The notes: generated from the sequence alone by a model not told the origin. 37,465 nt of DNA from Fragilaria crotonensis (GCA_022925895.1 JAKSYS010000617.1:1-37465), one strand, 5' to 3'; numbered from the stretch's first letter, positions 19,410 through 30,092 are shown. Numbers and translations: made by a program.

Positions 19410-21997
19410 TTATGTTTTCCTGTTGACAATGAAACCGACCTTTCTTGGAATGGTGGGCAACTCAGTTGCTTGGAATTCAGACGCAAACGCTACATTGCTT
19501 TTGGAGAGCGTGTCTTGCCAAATGCCCCTATCAACAATCCGTTCACCGACAAGGTCTGCTCTGATTCCCTCATCGACACTAGAATCGCTGTCGTTACCAT
19601 CTTCATCGTCTGTTCCGTCATCAGAATCGCCACCTAAGGGAACTGACCCATCATCAGAAACAGAATTGTCAAGAGTGCTGGGAGATGACGCAGACGTACT
19701 GTCATTCTGCACTACCTTACTTCTCTGAAGAATCCGTTTGTGTTTTCGGATTTTTCGATCCATTCCAAAGGTAACGATTGAAGACTTTGCTGCAAAAAAG
19801 GTCCCATAAACATGGCAATTTTTCTCTCGCTGCATCATTGATGTACAGTGACGTATCAGTCGCCCATCCCAACTGATGAGAACTCCATGAGTGAGACGAA
19901 TTGCCATCCCATTGTAAACTTTACCAGTTCCACTCTTTTTTCCAAACACGTTAGGCAAAACAAAGTACCATTCCTTAGTTGAACCAGGGTTATCTTCCGT
20001 CCAAATACTAAAACCTTGTGAAGCGTCGTTCACATCATAATGAGAGGAATTTGACAGATCAACGCTGACATCCATGGAGTGGGAAACACGCCTGTAGCAA
20101 CCATCGCCCGCCATCCCCATTGTCGGAGGATGTCTGAATCATCCTCGATATCCTGCATGACACGAAGGACACCTGGGATAGTGATTGCTGCCAATTGAGC
20201 GGATGCCCAGACCGCCCGCGCCAATGCTGGCTGCTCCCAATCAGCTGAGGAAGTAACGTACTGAGTTCGCCGCCGCTTGTCAAGGTGGATACGAGTCCCG
20301 ATAGCGTACATACGGCCTAAATCACCATGACCACTACGCACGACAGCACCCTTGTTCGGCGACTTGAGGAGACTTGCTGCATGATTGTGGATCATGCACA
20401 GTAAACGTTGGGAAGCTGGGCCGATATGTGGTAGGTATCTGACCTGCACTAAAGAATCCCTAACAAGGGCTACCTTGTCGGCACGATCTGGATGGACAAT
20501 GTGCACAGAAACGTTGACATCGGTATCGCCACAGACCGCGGGATCAATGACCCAAACAGAATTGGGATCGATGTGTTTATGCAGAAAACCTGCAACATAG
20601 TGGCGACAACCCCTCCTGGCTGTTGTCCCGTTTATGTAGCCGTGAATGAACGCTCTACGACGCTCATCCACAGTCCAATCATGAGAACGATCCACACCAT
20701 GAATGAAATCAGGAGGCAGACGTGGAGCATCTTCATCGACGCATTGATGAACCTCGTAAACAGTCTTGTTTTGAGACCTGTCAAAAGAGGGCAACAACGG
20801 CTTTCCCAATTTGACAGGAATCACAAATGCATTGGATTGGCGCGAAACTTTCCACTTCCAGATGCATTCTGGGTTGCCGTCCCACAATCGTGTAACATAA
20901 CCACCGTGGGAAAAACGGTTGTCGCGGCTGCCATTCTTGACAATGCGTAGCCAGTTAATGTCCATGGGAACATGAGCATTCGCAACACCGACGTACTCCT
21001 TCCTGCGCTCACGGTGACAATAGAACATGCCAGCCTCTGGAAGTAACGCAAGGAAGGCACGAAAGCAAGTATCATGCTTTTCACCCTTCAGCATGTCGTC
21101 GTCAATCTTCATCTTGACGGGAAAGTCGACCGTGGCCTTCGTCGATGTCAAAACCCGAGCTATCTTTTTGCTGCGAGCCAAAACAGCATCCATCACCACA
21201 ATCTCAAGGATATGAGGCACGTCAATAGCGTGTTGCTGGAAGCGATCACTGTTCATGTGATCACACCTTTCCAAGGAAACATTGTCGTAGCCAAAAATAT
21301 CCATGAATGCTACATGAATATTGGCAACAAATGTCCTGCCAATCTTTGCACCTAATGGAATTACACTTGGTAGCACAGTCGGGTGACTGAGATGATCCCT
21401 TTCATGAAACTTGGCCTGATGACAGGTCAGACTTTTAACAAAGGACTCCGATAAATGCCTGGGTATGCACTTTGCCAGAACACTACCAGCCTGATTCCGG
21501 CTGCACCAATAATCGCGACGGTACGTCGGATGACGAGATATTGCTGAATAAACACGCGGATTCATATACCCAGCAATGATTTTGCGGGCCAACTCGCCTG
21601 GAAATGTACGTCCGCCAACAACGTTGACAACATTATATCGACGCCGTTGCACTGAAGCAGCAGTCACACCAGGTTTGGTATTGCCCTTCTTGCGTTTGCG
21701 ACACGAGGAGGACGGAGAAAACTTGATGCAAGTTGCAGAATGAGCAGAAGTGGCAGCTTCATTTCTGGGAATGTACTTGGGTTTGCGAGATAAAGGACGT
21801 GACTCCTCCGTACCATCGGGGACCTTTGCCTCGAAATGAATCGGGACAACCTCCTCAGTTCGTGTCTTCGATAAACAATTGCGCTGGCAAACGGACGGAG
21901 GGAACTTGTCGATAACCACGGCGGATGAGGCGCTGCAATTCTCATGAGAACACGACGTCGTGCCGCCGTCAATTGCCTTCTTGAGCGTGTCGTCCAT
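19410..21997 (-). pseudogene. Large protein with a C-terminal 2OG-Fe(II) dioxygenase-like domain
   Basis: The ATG at 21997 (MDDTLKKAI) opens a long frame to about 20100; a one-base loss near GGCGGGCGATGG (about 20100-20112) then shifts it into the frame ending at 19410. About 860 residues in all. The N-terminal ~600 residues are unrecognised, with a basic RKRKKG patch near residue 110. The C-terminal segment has YRRVSHSMDVSVDL, then NSSHYDVNDASQGF (metal-type H-x-D), KEWYFVLPN and ISWDGRLIRHCTSM (distal His), the layout of a double-stranded beta-helix dioxygenase. An acidic tail (DSDDGTDDEDGNDSDSS) follows. I have the impression of similar algal transposon-associated proteins but cannot name a family; TET/JBP kinship is possible but unproven. 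It converges on the CMC transposase, so it may be the second gene of that element, or of the unit B element. Confidence 0.55.
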
Positions 21998-22094
21998 GTC
22001 TGCAGCGTGTCCAATGGAATTGTGTCTCACTTACTGTCAATACCGTCAAAAATGAAATCCCTCTAACAGTGGCTAGGTTTGCCAAATCAAAGCA

Positions 22095-22870
22095 ATCTGG
22101 CTTCGGACTTCTTACTACTAGTTATTGAACTTGACGTCCCAGCCAATCAAGAAGTCAATGTCGTTGTCGTCGTGCTGATTCCTTCACGTGTAGTAGAAGT
22201 TGGCGTTGCAATACAAAGTCGACGTCACGATCGCCGTTCAGTACTTGTTCAATATAGTCAGTACGTTATCAAAATCAACTTCACTATCACAAATCTCGCC
22301 GCAACAGTGGATACGTACTGGATGGTACCCTATCACACAATTGCAGCAGAAGAAATGGATGGTAAAAATCCAAGTCGACGTCCGTATCGAACAATATCGT
22401 CGAAGTCTAAAGCGGAGATCGGGCTTCGGACTTTTTACTTCTCGCTATCAAATTGGACTTCTTTCTTCTCGCTATCAAATTAAACGTCCCAGCCAGTCAA
22501 TCAAAAAGTCAATGCTGTTGTCGTCGCGCCGATCCCTTCACGTGTACTAGAAGTTGGCGTTGCAATCCAAAGTCAATGTCACAATCGCCGTTCAGTACTT
22601 GTTGGATAGTCAGTATGTTATCAAAATCAACTTCACTATCACAAGTCTCGCCGCAACAGTGGATACGTACTGGATGGTACCCTATCACACAATAGCAGCA
22701 GAAGAAATGGAAGGTAAAATCCAAGTCGACGTCCGTATTAAACAATATCGTCGAAGTCTAAAACGGTGATCGAGCTTCGGACTTCTATCTTCTCGCTATC
22801 AAATTTGACGTCCCAGCCAATAAAAAATCAACACTTTGATTGTGAACACGTACTGGATGGTACCCTGTTA
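22095..22870. repeat. Tandem repeats of about 323-351 bp, third copy truncated
   Basis: Copies start with the CTTCGGACTT string at 22101, 22424 and 22775. Each contains GACGTCCCAGCC (or a variant), CGCCGTTCAGTACTTGTT, CGCCGCAACAGTGGATACGT and ACTGGATGGTACCCTATCAC. Copy 2 is longer because CTTCTCGCTATCAAATT is itself duplicated. Copy 3 is shortened, keeping only the start and the ACTGGATGGTACCCT region. They lie just upstream of the dioxygenase-like gene (start 21997) and may be promoter or subterminal repeats of its element. Confidence 0.8.
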
Positions 22871-22881
22871 CACAATCAAAG

Positions 22882-23187
22882 ATGATTGATATAAAAATGA
22901 AGAAGCTTGGAAGGAGGCAGGATGGAGACAATCAAGTTTCAATCAGGGAGCTTGTACAACAAATTATGGAAGGAGCACAAAAACTGCGGGAAAGTACATC
23001 AAAAGCAACGTGGAAAAACTCCAGTACTATCATAAGAACAGGAATTGCACTTAGGAGACGTCGCAAGACTTGGACATGGGACTACAATTTTGGGGAAAAG
23101 CACATGCATTACACCGTAATTGAAACAATCTTAATAGTATCTGCAACATATACCGGTATTAATTACACATATACGGAGCATAATTAG
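22882..23187 (+). CDS. Hypothetical basic protein, 101 aa
   Basis: ATG at 22882 (MIDIKMKKLGRRQDGDNQ), stop at 23187. The first ~70 residues are charged and helical-looking, with two basic patches (KKLGRRQ, RRRRKTW); the rest is hydrophobic/aromatic. No recognised domain. It follows directly on the tandem repeats and may be chance coding. Confidence 0.25.
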   Translation: MIDIKMKKLGRRQDGDNQVSIRELVQQIMEGAQKLRESTSKATWKNSSTIIRTGIALRRRRKTWTWDYNFGEKHMHYTVIETILIVSATYTGINYTYTEHN

Positions 23188-23574
23188 TTAGTGAATATAG
23201 TACATGTAGCACTACTGTAATGCACATACCTAGTACTTAATGAGTATGACGCATGTACTAGAACATGCGTTACACAACGGCAAACTACTTTAGTAAGTGT
23301 AGCACTACTGTCGTATACATACCAAGTATTTAACTACGAAGTTTGCTGCGCGGCTTCGAAACCAGTCTGTTGTCGCTTCCGTCCTCGTTTGGGATTGCCC
23401 GATGCCCGCCCTTGGACTTAGTTTTGATGCATGAGTGTGCTGCTACAGATAATGCTGAGTCTGGTGTTTTGGCTTTGCCAGGGACTTTGTCCCGGCGGTA
23501 ATTCAGCTCCAACTCCCCCGGAGTTTGGTCGGTCCAGCCATTGAACCTTCTTTTGACCGACTGACCATTCTCCG
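23188..23574. other. Intergenic with a short direct repeat
   Basis: TGTAGCACTACTGT occurs near 23205 and again near 23298, each followed by a CATACC.AGTA.TTAA string, so this is a diverged ~93-bp direct repeat. The rest (23340-23574) may belong to the retroelement fragment to the right, but no domain is legible. Confidence 0.4.
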
Positions 23575-23823
23575 TCAGTGATGGATGTGAATCTTGCTGG
23601 TTTTGGTTCGGGACCCGTCGGGTAGCAACGTCGTTCTCTCTCGGGTGAGTGGGTCGTCCACGCTGGAGCGTCTTGAGTCCGCTGCATCGAAGAAGGTATC
23701 GTTCCTGATCATGTCGCCGCTCAGTTGGTTGGTCCATTCGAGGACCTGTGGCCGAATGTATACAAGGAATGCGTCTGACGACCACCGTCCCAGTATCATG
23801 ATCTTCGCAACTGGATGGTTCAT
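23575..23823 (-). pseudogene. C-terminal fragment of a tyrosine recombinase (DIRS-like)
   Basis: From the ATG at 23823 it reads MNHPVAKIMILGRWSSDAFL, then VYIRPQVLEWTNQLSGDM. The GRWSS...YIR pattern is the C-terminal box of tyrosine recombinases of DIRS-type retroelements: the Trp takes the place of the His of the R-H-R-H/W-Y set and the Tyr is the nucleophile. The upstream part (Arg/Lys boxes) is missing because unit C begins at 23834, so C apparently inserted into or joined this gene. It is unrelated in sequence to the recombinase region of the helicase genes. The tail (DSRRSSVDDPLTRER) is unrecognised. Confidence 0.55.
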
Positions 23824-23833
23824 GAGGAATAGG

Positions 23834-23979
23834 CCCTAAGGAAAAGGGGTTCAAACTGGATTAAAAATCCTCAAGTATAGATGCTTTTACTTGCTACGTC
23901 CGGAGTGGTGATTTTACGTCCGGAGGGGGATTTTTCACGTCCGGAGGGATTTTTTACTTAGGAATTATCACGTCCGGAG
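23834..23979 (+). repeat. Unit C left end: CCCTAAGG box, AT scaffold, iterons
   Basis: CCCTAAGGAAAAGGGGTTC is followed by AAACTGGATTAAAAATCCTC and AAGTATAGATGCTTTTACTT. Iterons of the form TACGTCCGGAG lie at 23895, 23915, 23936 (CACGTCCGGAG) and 23969 (CACGTCCGGAG). Steps are 20, 21 and 33 bp. The iteron differs from that of unit A at one position (C for G). Confidence 0.8.
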
Positions 23980-26767
23980 GTGGAAGACTCTATGAACCCT
24001 TCCTCCTAAAAAATATGGCGCAACAATCCGCCCGTATGTATAACCTGGTATCCTTGTTTTTGACTCTGTGGTGCATTTTTGGAGATATGCACTCGGCAAT
24101 TGTGCCTTCATCACGGCTGTTATCATATCGTATTGTTGACATGGTCACCACTGAAGATTTGCCGAATGCTAGAAGTGAAATGGTAGCACCTGCACTTTAC
24201 CGCCACACTTCTGTTACAGGCCAAGGAATTTTTTCCTTCTCTCCCTTTGGACTTGGATGTCGACTCTGCCCAAAAATTGTGTCTATCCGCCTCAATGAAA
24301 GATGCATTCGTGACCATCTTAAAAGACATGGACTGGAAAGGAGGTATGCCACAATCCCTTCCCTTTTTTGATACTCTCAGAATGAAAGTGGAAGAATTAC
24401 AGGCTACAGGAGCCATCGAGCCCTATCGAATCGACCAAAGTACTAACAATGGATTTTCATGCCTTTGTGGTCAAGTTTTTCCGAGAAAGGATAATGCGCA
24501 CCGCCACTGCCAAAGATTGGGTTGTGACCCCGCTAAATTGCAGAAAGTTGATTTAATCAAGCTCTGTTGTGGTCGATACGTGTCACATGCTCAAGTCGCA
24601 TCTCTTTTCCAGGAAAGTTTACCTCGCATCAGGGAACAATTCCATTACTCTGACTCGAGAGCTACTCTTCTTCCCTTTCTCCCACTAAGAGAAAAACAAG
24701 ATCACACCTACACACATATGTACACTCCCCTAATTACTGGATGTGGCGGTAAACAATTCATTGCAAAGATCAAAACTGACTTTGTCTTGATCCATTCACC
24801 ACCAAGTCCATGCGGAGAGTTACTTCTTACAAAAATCCACACGCAAGCTGAAGAATGGCTTCTGAACTTTGCGCAGAAGAATATATTGATGGTACCAGGG
24901 AATCTCCGTGCTGGGCTACAGACATTGCAAGCAGGTGAAGTTGATGATGTGTCACAAGGAAAAACCTACAGAATGCAGCATGACCCGACAAGTCTACTTT
25001 CAGAACTCAAGAAACTCCTCTCCTTTGCCTACAGACGAGGACTTTTTGCATCCAAGGGTTTTGATGACCGTGATGATTTTGCTGTTGCCTATTTTTTGAA
25101 AGATCTTCTGCTGGAAGTTCCCCCATCGATTGCCTTTCATCCCTTTGCCGTGGAGTTTTGTCTTATGTTCCCATTCCGAGTGAGAACTGATGGTTCTCAA
25201 ATTTCCATGATCTCCTGTGACACTGTGTCCTCGTTGTTTTCCAAAGTTTCTTCCCTTCTGAAGGCAGCGGTTTGCTCGGTCATCTGCTCCTTCTCCAAAA
25301 ACACCTACACAGTAATGGGGAATTTGCTTGTAGAATCCGTGCGAAAGGCTCCAGTTATCCATATTTTGTCACCAATGGTTCGACAGGTAAAGGAAATGTA
25401 CAATCGATTACCAAAGAGGCAGAAAACAATACTTCACCCTGACGGAAATATCATTGTTGATCAATTTTCTTTCTCATTCGACATCTGGTCACAGTTTGTT
25501 CCCTTGACTGTTTCTCTGCTGCGGGAGACACTGACTCATCTGGCAATCGGTGAATGGTGGGAGCCTGTTGTTGATCCAGCAACCATCATCAAAGTCAGCG
25601 TGGAAGACATCACTGCCGACATTTCATTGGTAGGTGTTTCTCCATTGTGGAATCAAGGTGCATGTTTGTCACTCGATCAGTTGGACAATTTTTCTGCCTT
25701 GTTGAAAATGGCATTTCATGGTTTTGGCGGTGGATCAGCAAGAGAGACAGAGTTGGCGGAGCCCACTATGTTTCATTGTCTGTACTGCAATGATACAGTA
25801 TACTATTCGATGACCTCACTGAAGGGTTATACAAGTTCCTCTCGTCATCACTTTCTGAAAGTGGAGCGAAAACTCCCTCCTGTGATTGCTCGATATTATA
25901 TCTTGTATCGATCACTTGTCAAATCAAATGTCACTCTCTTCACTGCAACTGGTACTTCCTTGATGTTTCCGACAAGAGTAACATCATCATGTGTTGGAAT
26001 CCCAAATGTCATACGCAATATTTTCAATTTGGATTCATTACCAAACATGCGACAGGTACGACAGCTCTGGGCTGGTGTTTCAAATATGGTAACAGGTGAT
26101 CATGGGAACAGGAATAATTTTTTGCGTGCATCTGCCAGTTCTGTGGGAGCATCCAAATTTGGCCACTCTGTGAAGACTCACGAGAATGTTTATTCAAGTG
26201 AGAGATTTGGTGGTGCAGAAGCACATTTCAATTCGTACCATTTTGCAATCGGCGACACTTCATATGAGATGTCACATCTCCAGTCCACCACAATTTCCTT
26301 GGGTGATATTCGGGGTGCCATGTCTCTTCGCTATCCGAAATCCATCTCATCAGATGGCCACCTCTACCTAACTGTGAAACAAAAGGCTTTAGTGGAATTT
26401 GGGTACGGGCACCAGTCACCTGGAAAACACCAGCATTGTTTTGGTCTTCTCGCACCTGGTGAGGGAAAGTCCGAATGTTATATCATTCCATCCATTGCCC
26501 GAAGGCTTGGAAATCAGAGGCCCCGAATGATTATTCATGTATCACCATACAATTTTTTGGCTGCGTATCAATTCAAGAATGCAACTGCTGCAATCAAGAA
26601 AGTGGGTTTTGCTTCAAAACAAAACGAAAACTAATTATCGGGTTTTCACCGCGTGACAACCGCACGGATGTCACAGTGTACCCCGCTCCAGCAGGCTAGG
26701 CCGGCGAGAGCTCATTCATTAACTATAACCTAAAACATGCATCCATGGAAGTGAAAATAGCCATTGG

Positions 26768-27658
26768 TCAGGTGTAGGGAGGATGGCTGAAGTGGGGGAA
26801 GATCCTGTGAAGAGTGGAGCCCTGCAGAGTAGTTGCATACTGGCTTGCAGTATGACCATACACAGTAGGGGGAAGGCTGGTAGAACAGTGGTTGGTAGGA
26901 CGGTAGTTGGTCGGACAGTAGTTGGTCGGATAGTAGTTGGAAAAGCAGTAGTCAGTAGGACGGTAGTCGGTAGAAAAGTGGACGGTAGGAAAGTGGACGG
27001 TAGGAAAGTGGACGGTAGGAAAGTGGACGGTAGGAAAGTGGACGGTAGGAAAGTGGACGGTAGGAAAGTGGACGGTAGGAAAGTGGACGGTAGGAAAGTG
27101 GACGGTAGAAAAGTGGATGGTAGGAGGGTGAACGGTGGAAAAATGGACGGTAGAACAGTAGTCGGTGGAACAATAGTTGGTAGAGCAATAGTCAGTAGGA
27201 CGGTAGTCAGTTGTACAGTAGTCGGTAGAACGGCAGTCGGTTGAACGGTACGATGAGCAGTAGTCGGTAGAACGGTAGTCGGTAGAACGGTAGTGGGAAG
27301 AACAGTAGTCGGAAGAACAGTAGTCGGAAGAACAGTAATCGGTAGAACGGTAGTCGGTAGAATAGTAGTTGGTAGGACGGTAGTCAGTTGAACGGTAGTC
27401 AGTAGTCGGAAGGTGGTGGTTCACAGAGAGCGCGGAAATTTGTTTGATTGTATTATCAGCTGCGTGGAATGCATACCAGGTACGTACGTAGGAATTGAAT
27501 TTTGGTGCTGAAAAAATGTCATCAAGCCTTTCAAGTTTCTCATCTCCCTGCTGCTCTTTGGAGTTCATTTTTTGAAGGACATCATTGTGCTGGCCAGTAG
27601 GACAGGAATCAATGGGCGAATCGAAACGAGGGGGTTCGGGGGCCCCCTCTTTGCTCAT
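26768..27658 (-). CDS. Repetitive open frame over the minisatellite
   Basis: Minus-strand frame from the ATG at 27658 ([18 protein letters not shown]) with a unique N-terminal ~75 residues and then about 44 five-residue repeats of the TDYRS / TVHFP type. Since the DNA repeat is 15 bp, any frame without a stop in one unit stays open, so length is no evidence of coding; a long frame also runs on the plus strand. The unique N-terminus ([19 protein letters not shown]) is moderately protein-like. It could be a gene of the inserted element or chance. Confidence 0.3.
   Translation of the reverse strand: MSKEGAPEPPRFDSPIDSCPTGQHNDVLQKMNSKEQQGDEKLERLDDIFSAPKFNSYVRTWYAFHAADNTIKQISALSVNHHLPTTDYRSTDYRPTNYYSTDYRSTDYCSSDYCSSDYCSSHYRSTDYRSTDYCSSYRSTDCRSTDYCTTDYRPTDYCSTNYCSTDYCSTVHFSTVHPPTIHFSTVHFPTVHFPTVHFPTVHFPTVHFPTVHFPTVHFPTVHFPTVHFSTDYRPTDYCFSNYYPTNYCPTNYRPTNHCSTSLPPTVYGHTASQYATTLQGSTLHRIFPHFSHPPYT
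26870..27415. repeat. 15-bp minisatellite, about 36 units
   Basis: Units of the form GGTAGGAAAGTGGAC / GGTAGGACGGTAGTC, 15 bp long. The central block (about 26975-27110) consists of nearly identical AAAGTGGACGGTAGG units; the flanks are diverged and include a few indels. The pattern suggests recent local amplification in an older array. Unit number is approximate. Confidence 0.85.
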
Positions 27659-29378
27659 CTTTGTGTTGCGCTCTAAGTCTCGTAGAAACAATACCAAGAA
27701 ACGGACGACGGACAGGAAGGTAGTACAAAAACTCGGGACGAAAAAAGTGTGTGGGTTTTGCTTCAAGCATTCCTACGTGCCTCCTCACAGGTCACGACAT
27801 CAATGTGGGATTACTTTCAGAGGAGCTCTCGAGTGTTGATCACCTCCCGAGTCTTCTTTTTCTCAACCTGGATGCTTTGTATAATCTATTTACTTTTCAT
27901 TTCGAGACTTTCAAATCATGGGCAGCAGAAATTGACAAGATTGTTATTGACGAGATACATACTTTTTTGACAGAGCTATGTTTTCGAGAGAAATATCAGG
28001 TTTATTGGAGACTTCCTGCTCTCGGAATTCCAATTGTGGCCTTGAGTGGATCTTTACCTACATTTGTTCTTCCGAAACTGGCCAAGCGCTTGTGTTTATC
28101 TGTCTCGAAAGACATGATAGATATCAATGTAATTCATGGTGGGGACATTGTCGGAAACTTCCCAAAAGGATTTCGAATCAAATTTTCTATAAGTGAAAAC
28201 TATGTCGAGAAGGTGGCCTCTTTTGTTGTTCATCGGTTGGGAGCCCAGCCAGTTGTTGGTGCAGCACATGTTTTTGTCACGGACAAGAAAGATGGAAAGC
28301 ATCTCCTCCAACTGCTCGAATCAAGAGCATACAAATGCATGTTCATCTCTTCTGATACCTGTCCGATGGAATTAGAGTTGGCGGCATCACAATGGGGAGA
28401 AGGAAAATTGGATGTATTGATTTCAACTTCGATTGCATTGGTTGGAAATGAAAATCCATTATGCAGATTTGTTGCCTGTGCTGGGTACCTGTTTGATGCG
28501 ATGCAGGTTGTTCAAGCCTTTGGTCGCCTCCGACAGTACATGCGAAGTAGTTCTGGACAAATTCTTTTTGTGGCACCAAACGCCTTGCCAGAGTACAGGA
28601 TAGAAGATGACGAGCATCGATTCACAAGGCTTCTGAACGAGAACCTCTTATCTCACCAAGACCTTGCCATTTTCAGAGCGACGATGACTTCTGATGGTGT
28701 CCGGGACTGGATAATGAATGGTGTTGCGAGGGACAAAGACTGTGCCTTGAAAATTCTATCGCAATCATTTGGAAAACTCAGGGATGGTTGCGGGGCATGT
28801 CCTTTCTGTCTCTCCAGTCCCACGAGAAGTGTCCAGACTGAAGCCATCCATCGCATGCAAATAGAAAAAAACAACGAGAAATCCACTGAACGTGTCCTTC
28901 AAAAGCTTGCATTGAAATGTCTGGTATGTCACAAGACTACTTGTCGCGGAATACCACTCTTAAAAGGAAAGGGAAGCAAATCCTTGCCCGAGAATAAGGA
29001 CTGCTGCTTTTCCTGGAGAAATTGTTACCAATGTGGTGTGAGCCAGCATGATCGAAGCCATTGTTTTGATAAGACTTACCTGAACAACATAGCCTGTTGT
29101 GAATGTTGGGTCTACAAAAAGGTGCCCGGTGCAACACATCACGAGACAACAGACTGTGAAATCAAAGGAAGGCTTCGAAGATTGCTGTCCTATAATTTTA
29201 CCAGCTTCAAGGTCAAAGGTACATTCAAGGAATATATCGAGGGCATTTACACCTCTTCGGCAAGCTTTTGCCAGTTCATGTCCAGTATGGAGGTAAAGTT
29301 TATGCAAACACAGATTAATTAAATTAAATTCTCGTTCCAAGAGGATTCCACTCCTGAAAGGCAGACACATTCCAAAAT

Positions 29379-30092
29379 TCACGCACGATCTGATTGGAGG
29401 GCGGGAAGAAATGTATTAAGAAGTGGCTGTTCCCTGATCAATCCCTGCATAATGAAACATGGTTCAGCACGAACCAGAAAGAAGACTCGAGCATCAACCA
29501 CTTCACCTCCAAGGCCCACGACCTCACCATTTTTGTTGTCAATGGTGGCCATGACGTAGTATATTCCATCATACCGATAGACAACTTTCTTCCCATTCGG
29601 ACAAGGGAAGTATTTGCCTTTGTCTCGGTTTCCATTTGATGATCTGAATACTCGAACAGGTTTCTGAGTCAAAAAACTCTTCAACAGTGTTAAAGGATGG
29701 GAATTGTCACTCGCAACATATGTAAGGAAATGATATTGATCATCATCGCGAGGATCAGATAATGCCTTCACAATAATGGAGGGACATCCAACTTTCATAT
29801 TCCCTGCAATGTTACCTTGTCGAGCAACATGTGCATTGCATTTCAACAAATGCTCACGGGAGTAACATTCTCCTTCTTGCAATATCTCAGCCATATTGCC
29901 AAACACATATTCATACGGCTTACTCGGAGAAACATCTTCCACACGCCAACCATTATCGTGACAAATTTTTGACTCACCATTCCTGAAAATAATTGCCATC
30001 CGCTGGTTGTTGGTGGATTCTTTTGTTTTCATCATTGCGTGAACAAAGGATTTCTGAACAAGCTCATCCATGGTGTAGACATCACCTTTCAT
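29379..30092 (-). CDS. SRA-YDG domain protein (modified-cytosine reader type), unit C cargo
   Basis: ATG at 30092 (MKGDVYTMDELVQKSF), 237 residues; the frame extends upstream with protein-like sequence (FQPAWSPEDGDQQLE) to a TGA near 30166, so the true start may be further 5' or spliced. From about residue 60 it follows the SRA order: GECYSREHLLKCNAHVA, then NIAGNMKVGCPSIIVK, DDQYHFLTYVASDN, QKPVRVFRSSN and VVYRYDGIYYV with the YDG signature at residues 174-176, ending VVDARVFFLVRAEP. SRA domains (UHRF1, SUVH proteins) bind 5-methyl- or hydroxymethylcytosine by base flipping, using a pocket around YDG. No RING, SET or nuclease domain is fused. It converges on the unit C helicase with a 56-bp gap and its 5' end abuts the left end of unit D. 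Inferred job: recognising the methylation state of the element or its target; not demonstrated. Confidence 0.8.
   Translation of the reverse strand: MKGDVYTMDELVQKSFVHAMMKTKESTNNQRMAIIFRNGESKICHDNGWRVEDVSPSKPYEYVFGNMAEILQEGECYSREHLLKCNAHVARQGNIAGNMKVGCPSIIVKALSDPRDDDQYHFLTYVASDNSHPLTLLKSFLTQKPVRVFRSSNGNRDKGKYFPCPNGKKVVYRYDGIYYVMATIDNKNGEVVGLGGEVVDARVFFLVRAEPCFIMQGLIREQPLLNTFLPALQSDRA

Larger units (their letters stand above)
26618..27750. mobile_element. 1,133-bp insertion with 16-bp target duplication
   Basis: The 16-mer GTGGGTTTTGCTTCAA occurs at 26602-26617 and 27751-27766; removing one copy plus the intervening DNA restores the helicase reading frame across the site. The left end is A-rich (AACAAAACGAAAAC) followed by the R1 repeat (TTATCGGGTTTTCACCGCGT), also found at 11487. 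No terminal inverted repeat is visible. A long duplication without TIRs fits target-primed retroposition better than a cut-and-paste transposon, but there is no clean poly(A) tail. The interior holds a 15-bp minisatellite. Confidence 0.8.
24015..29322 (+). pseudogene. Unit C zinc-finger/tyrosine-recombinase-like/helicase protein, interrupted
   Basis: Homologue of the unit D protein along its whole length. The first frame (ATG 24015, or 24141) carries FSPFGLGCRLCPK...HLKRHG and runs into a T6 run at about 24360, where one T too many shifts it. The second frame (to 26617) has the second zinc motif (FSCLCGQVF...HRHCQRLGCD), the recombinase boxes SARETEL, SLKGYTSSSR, MRQVRQLW and FGHSVKTHENVY, and Walker A APGEGKSE (about 26458). 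At 26617 a 1,133-bp insertion splits the gene; the sequence resumes at 27751 with GFASSIPTCLLTGHDINVGL, DEIH (Walker B), ALSGSLP (motif III), TSIALVGNENP and QAFGRLRQY (motif VI). C-terminal zinc clusters follow (CGACPFC, CCFSWRNCYQCG) and the gene ends at 29322. Expected role: element integration/excision and DNA unwinding in the nucleus. As sequenced it cannot make the full protein. The SRA gene converges on its 3' end, 56 bp away. Confidence 0.85.

Noticed and set aside
23330-23854. 174-residue minus-strand frame across the unit C left end
   Set aside because: Its residues do not form a known domain, whereas the overlapping frame from 23823 carries the GRWSS...YIR recombinase box; the longer frame also crosses the element boundary.
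26783-27244. Plus-strand frame of repeated KVDGR units
   Set aside because: It is the other strand of the 15-bp minisatellite, whose length keeps any stop-free frame open; no unique protein-like part.
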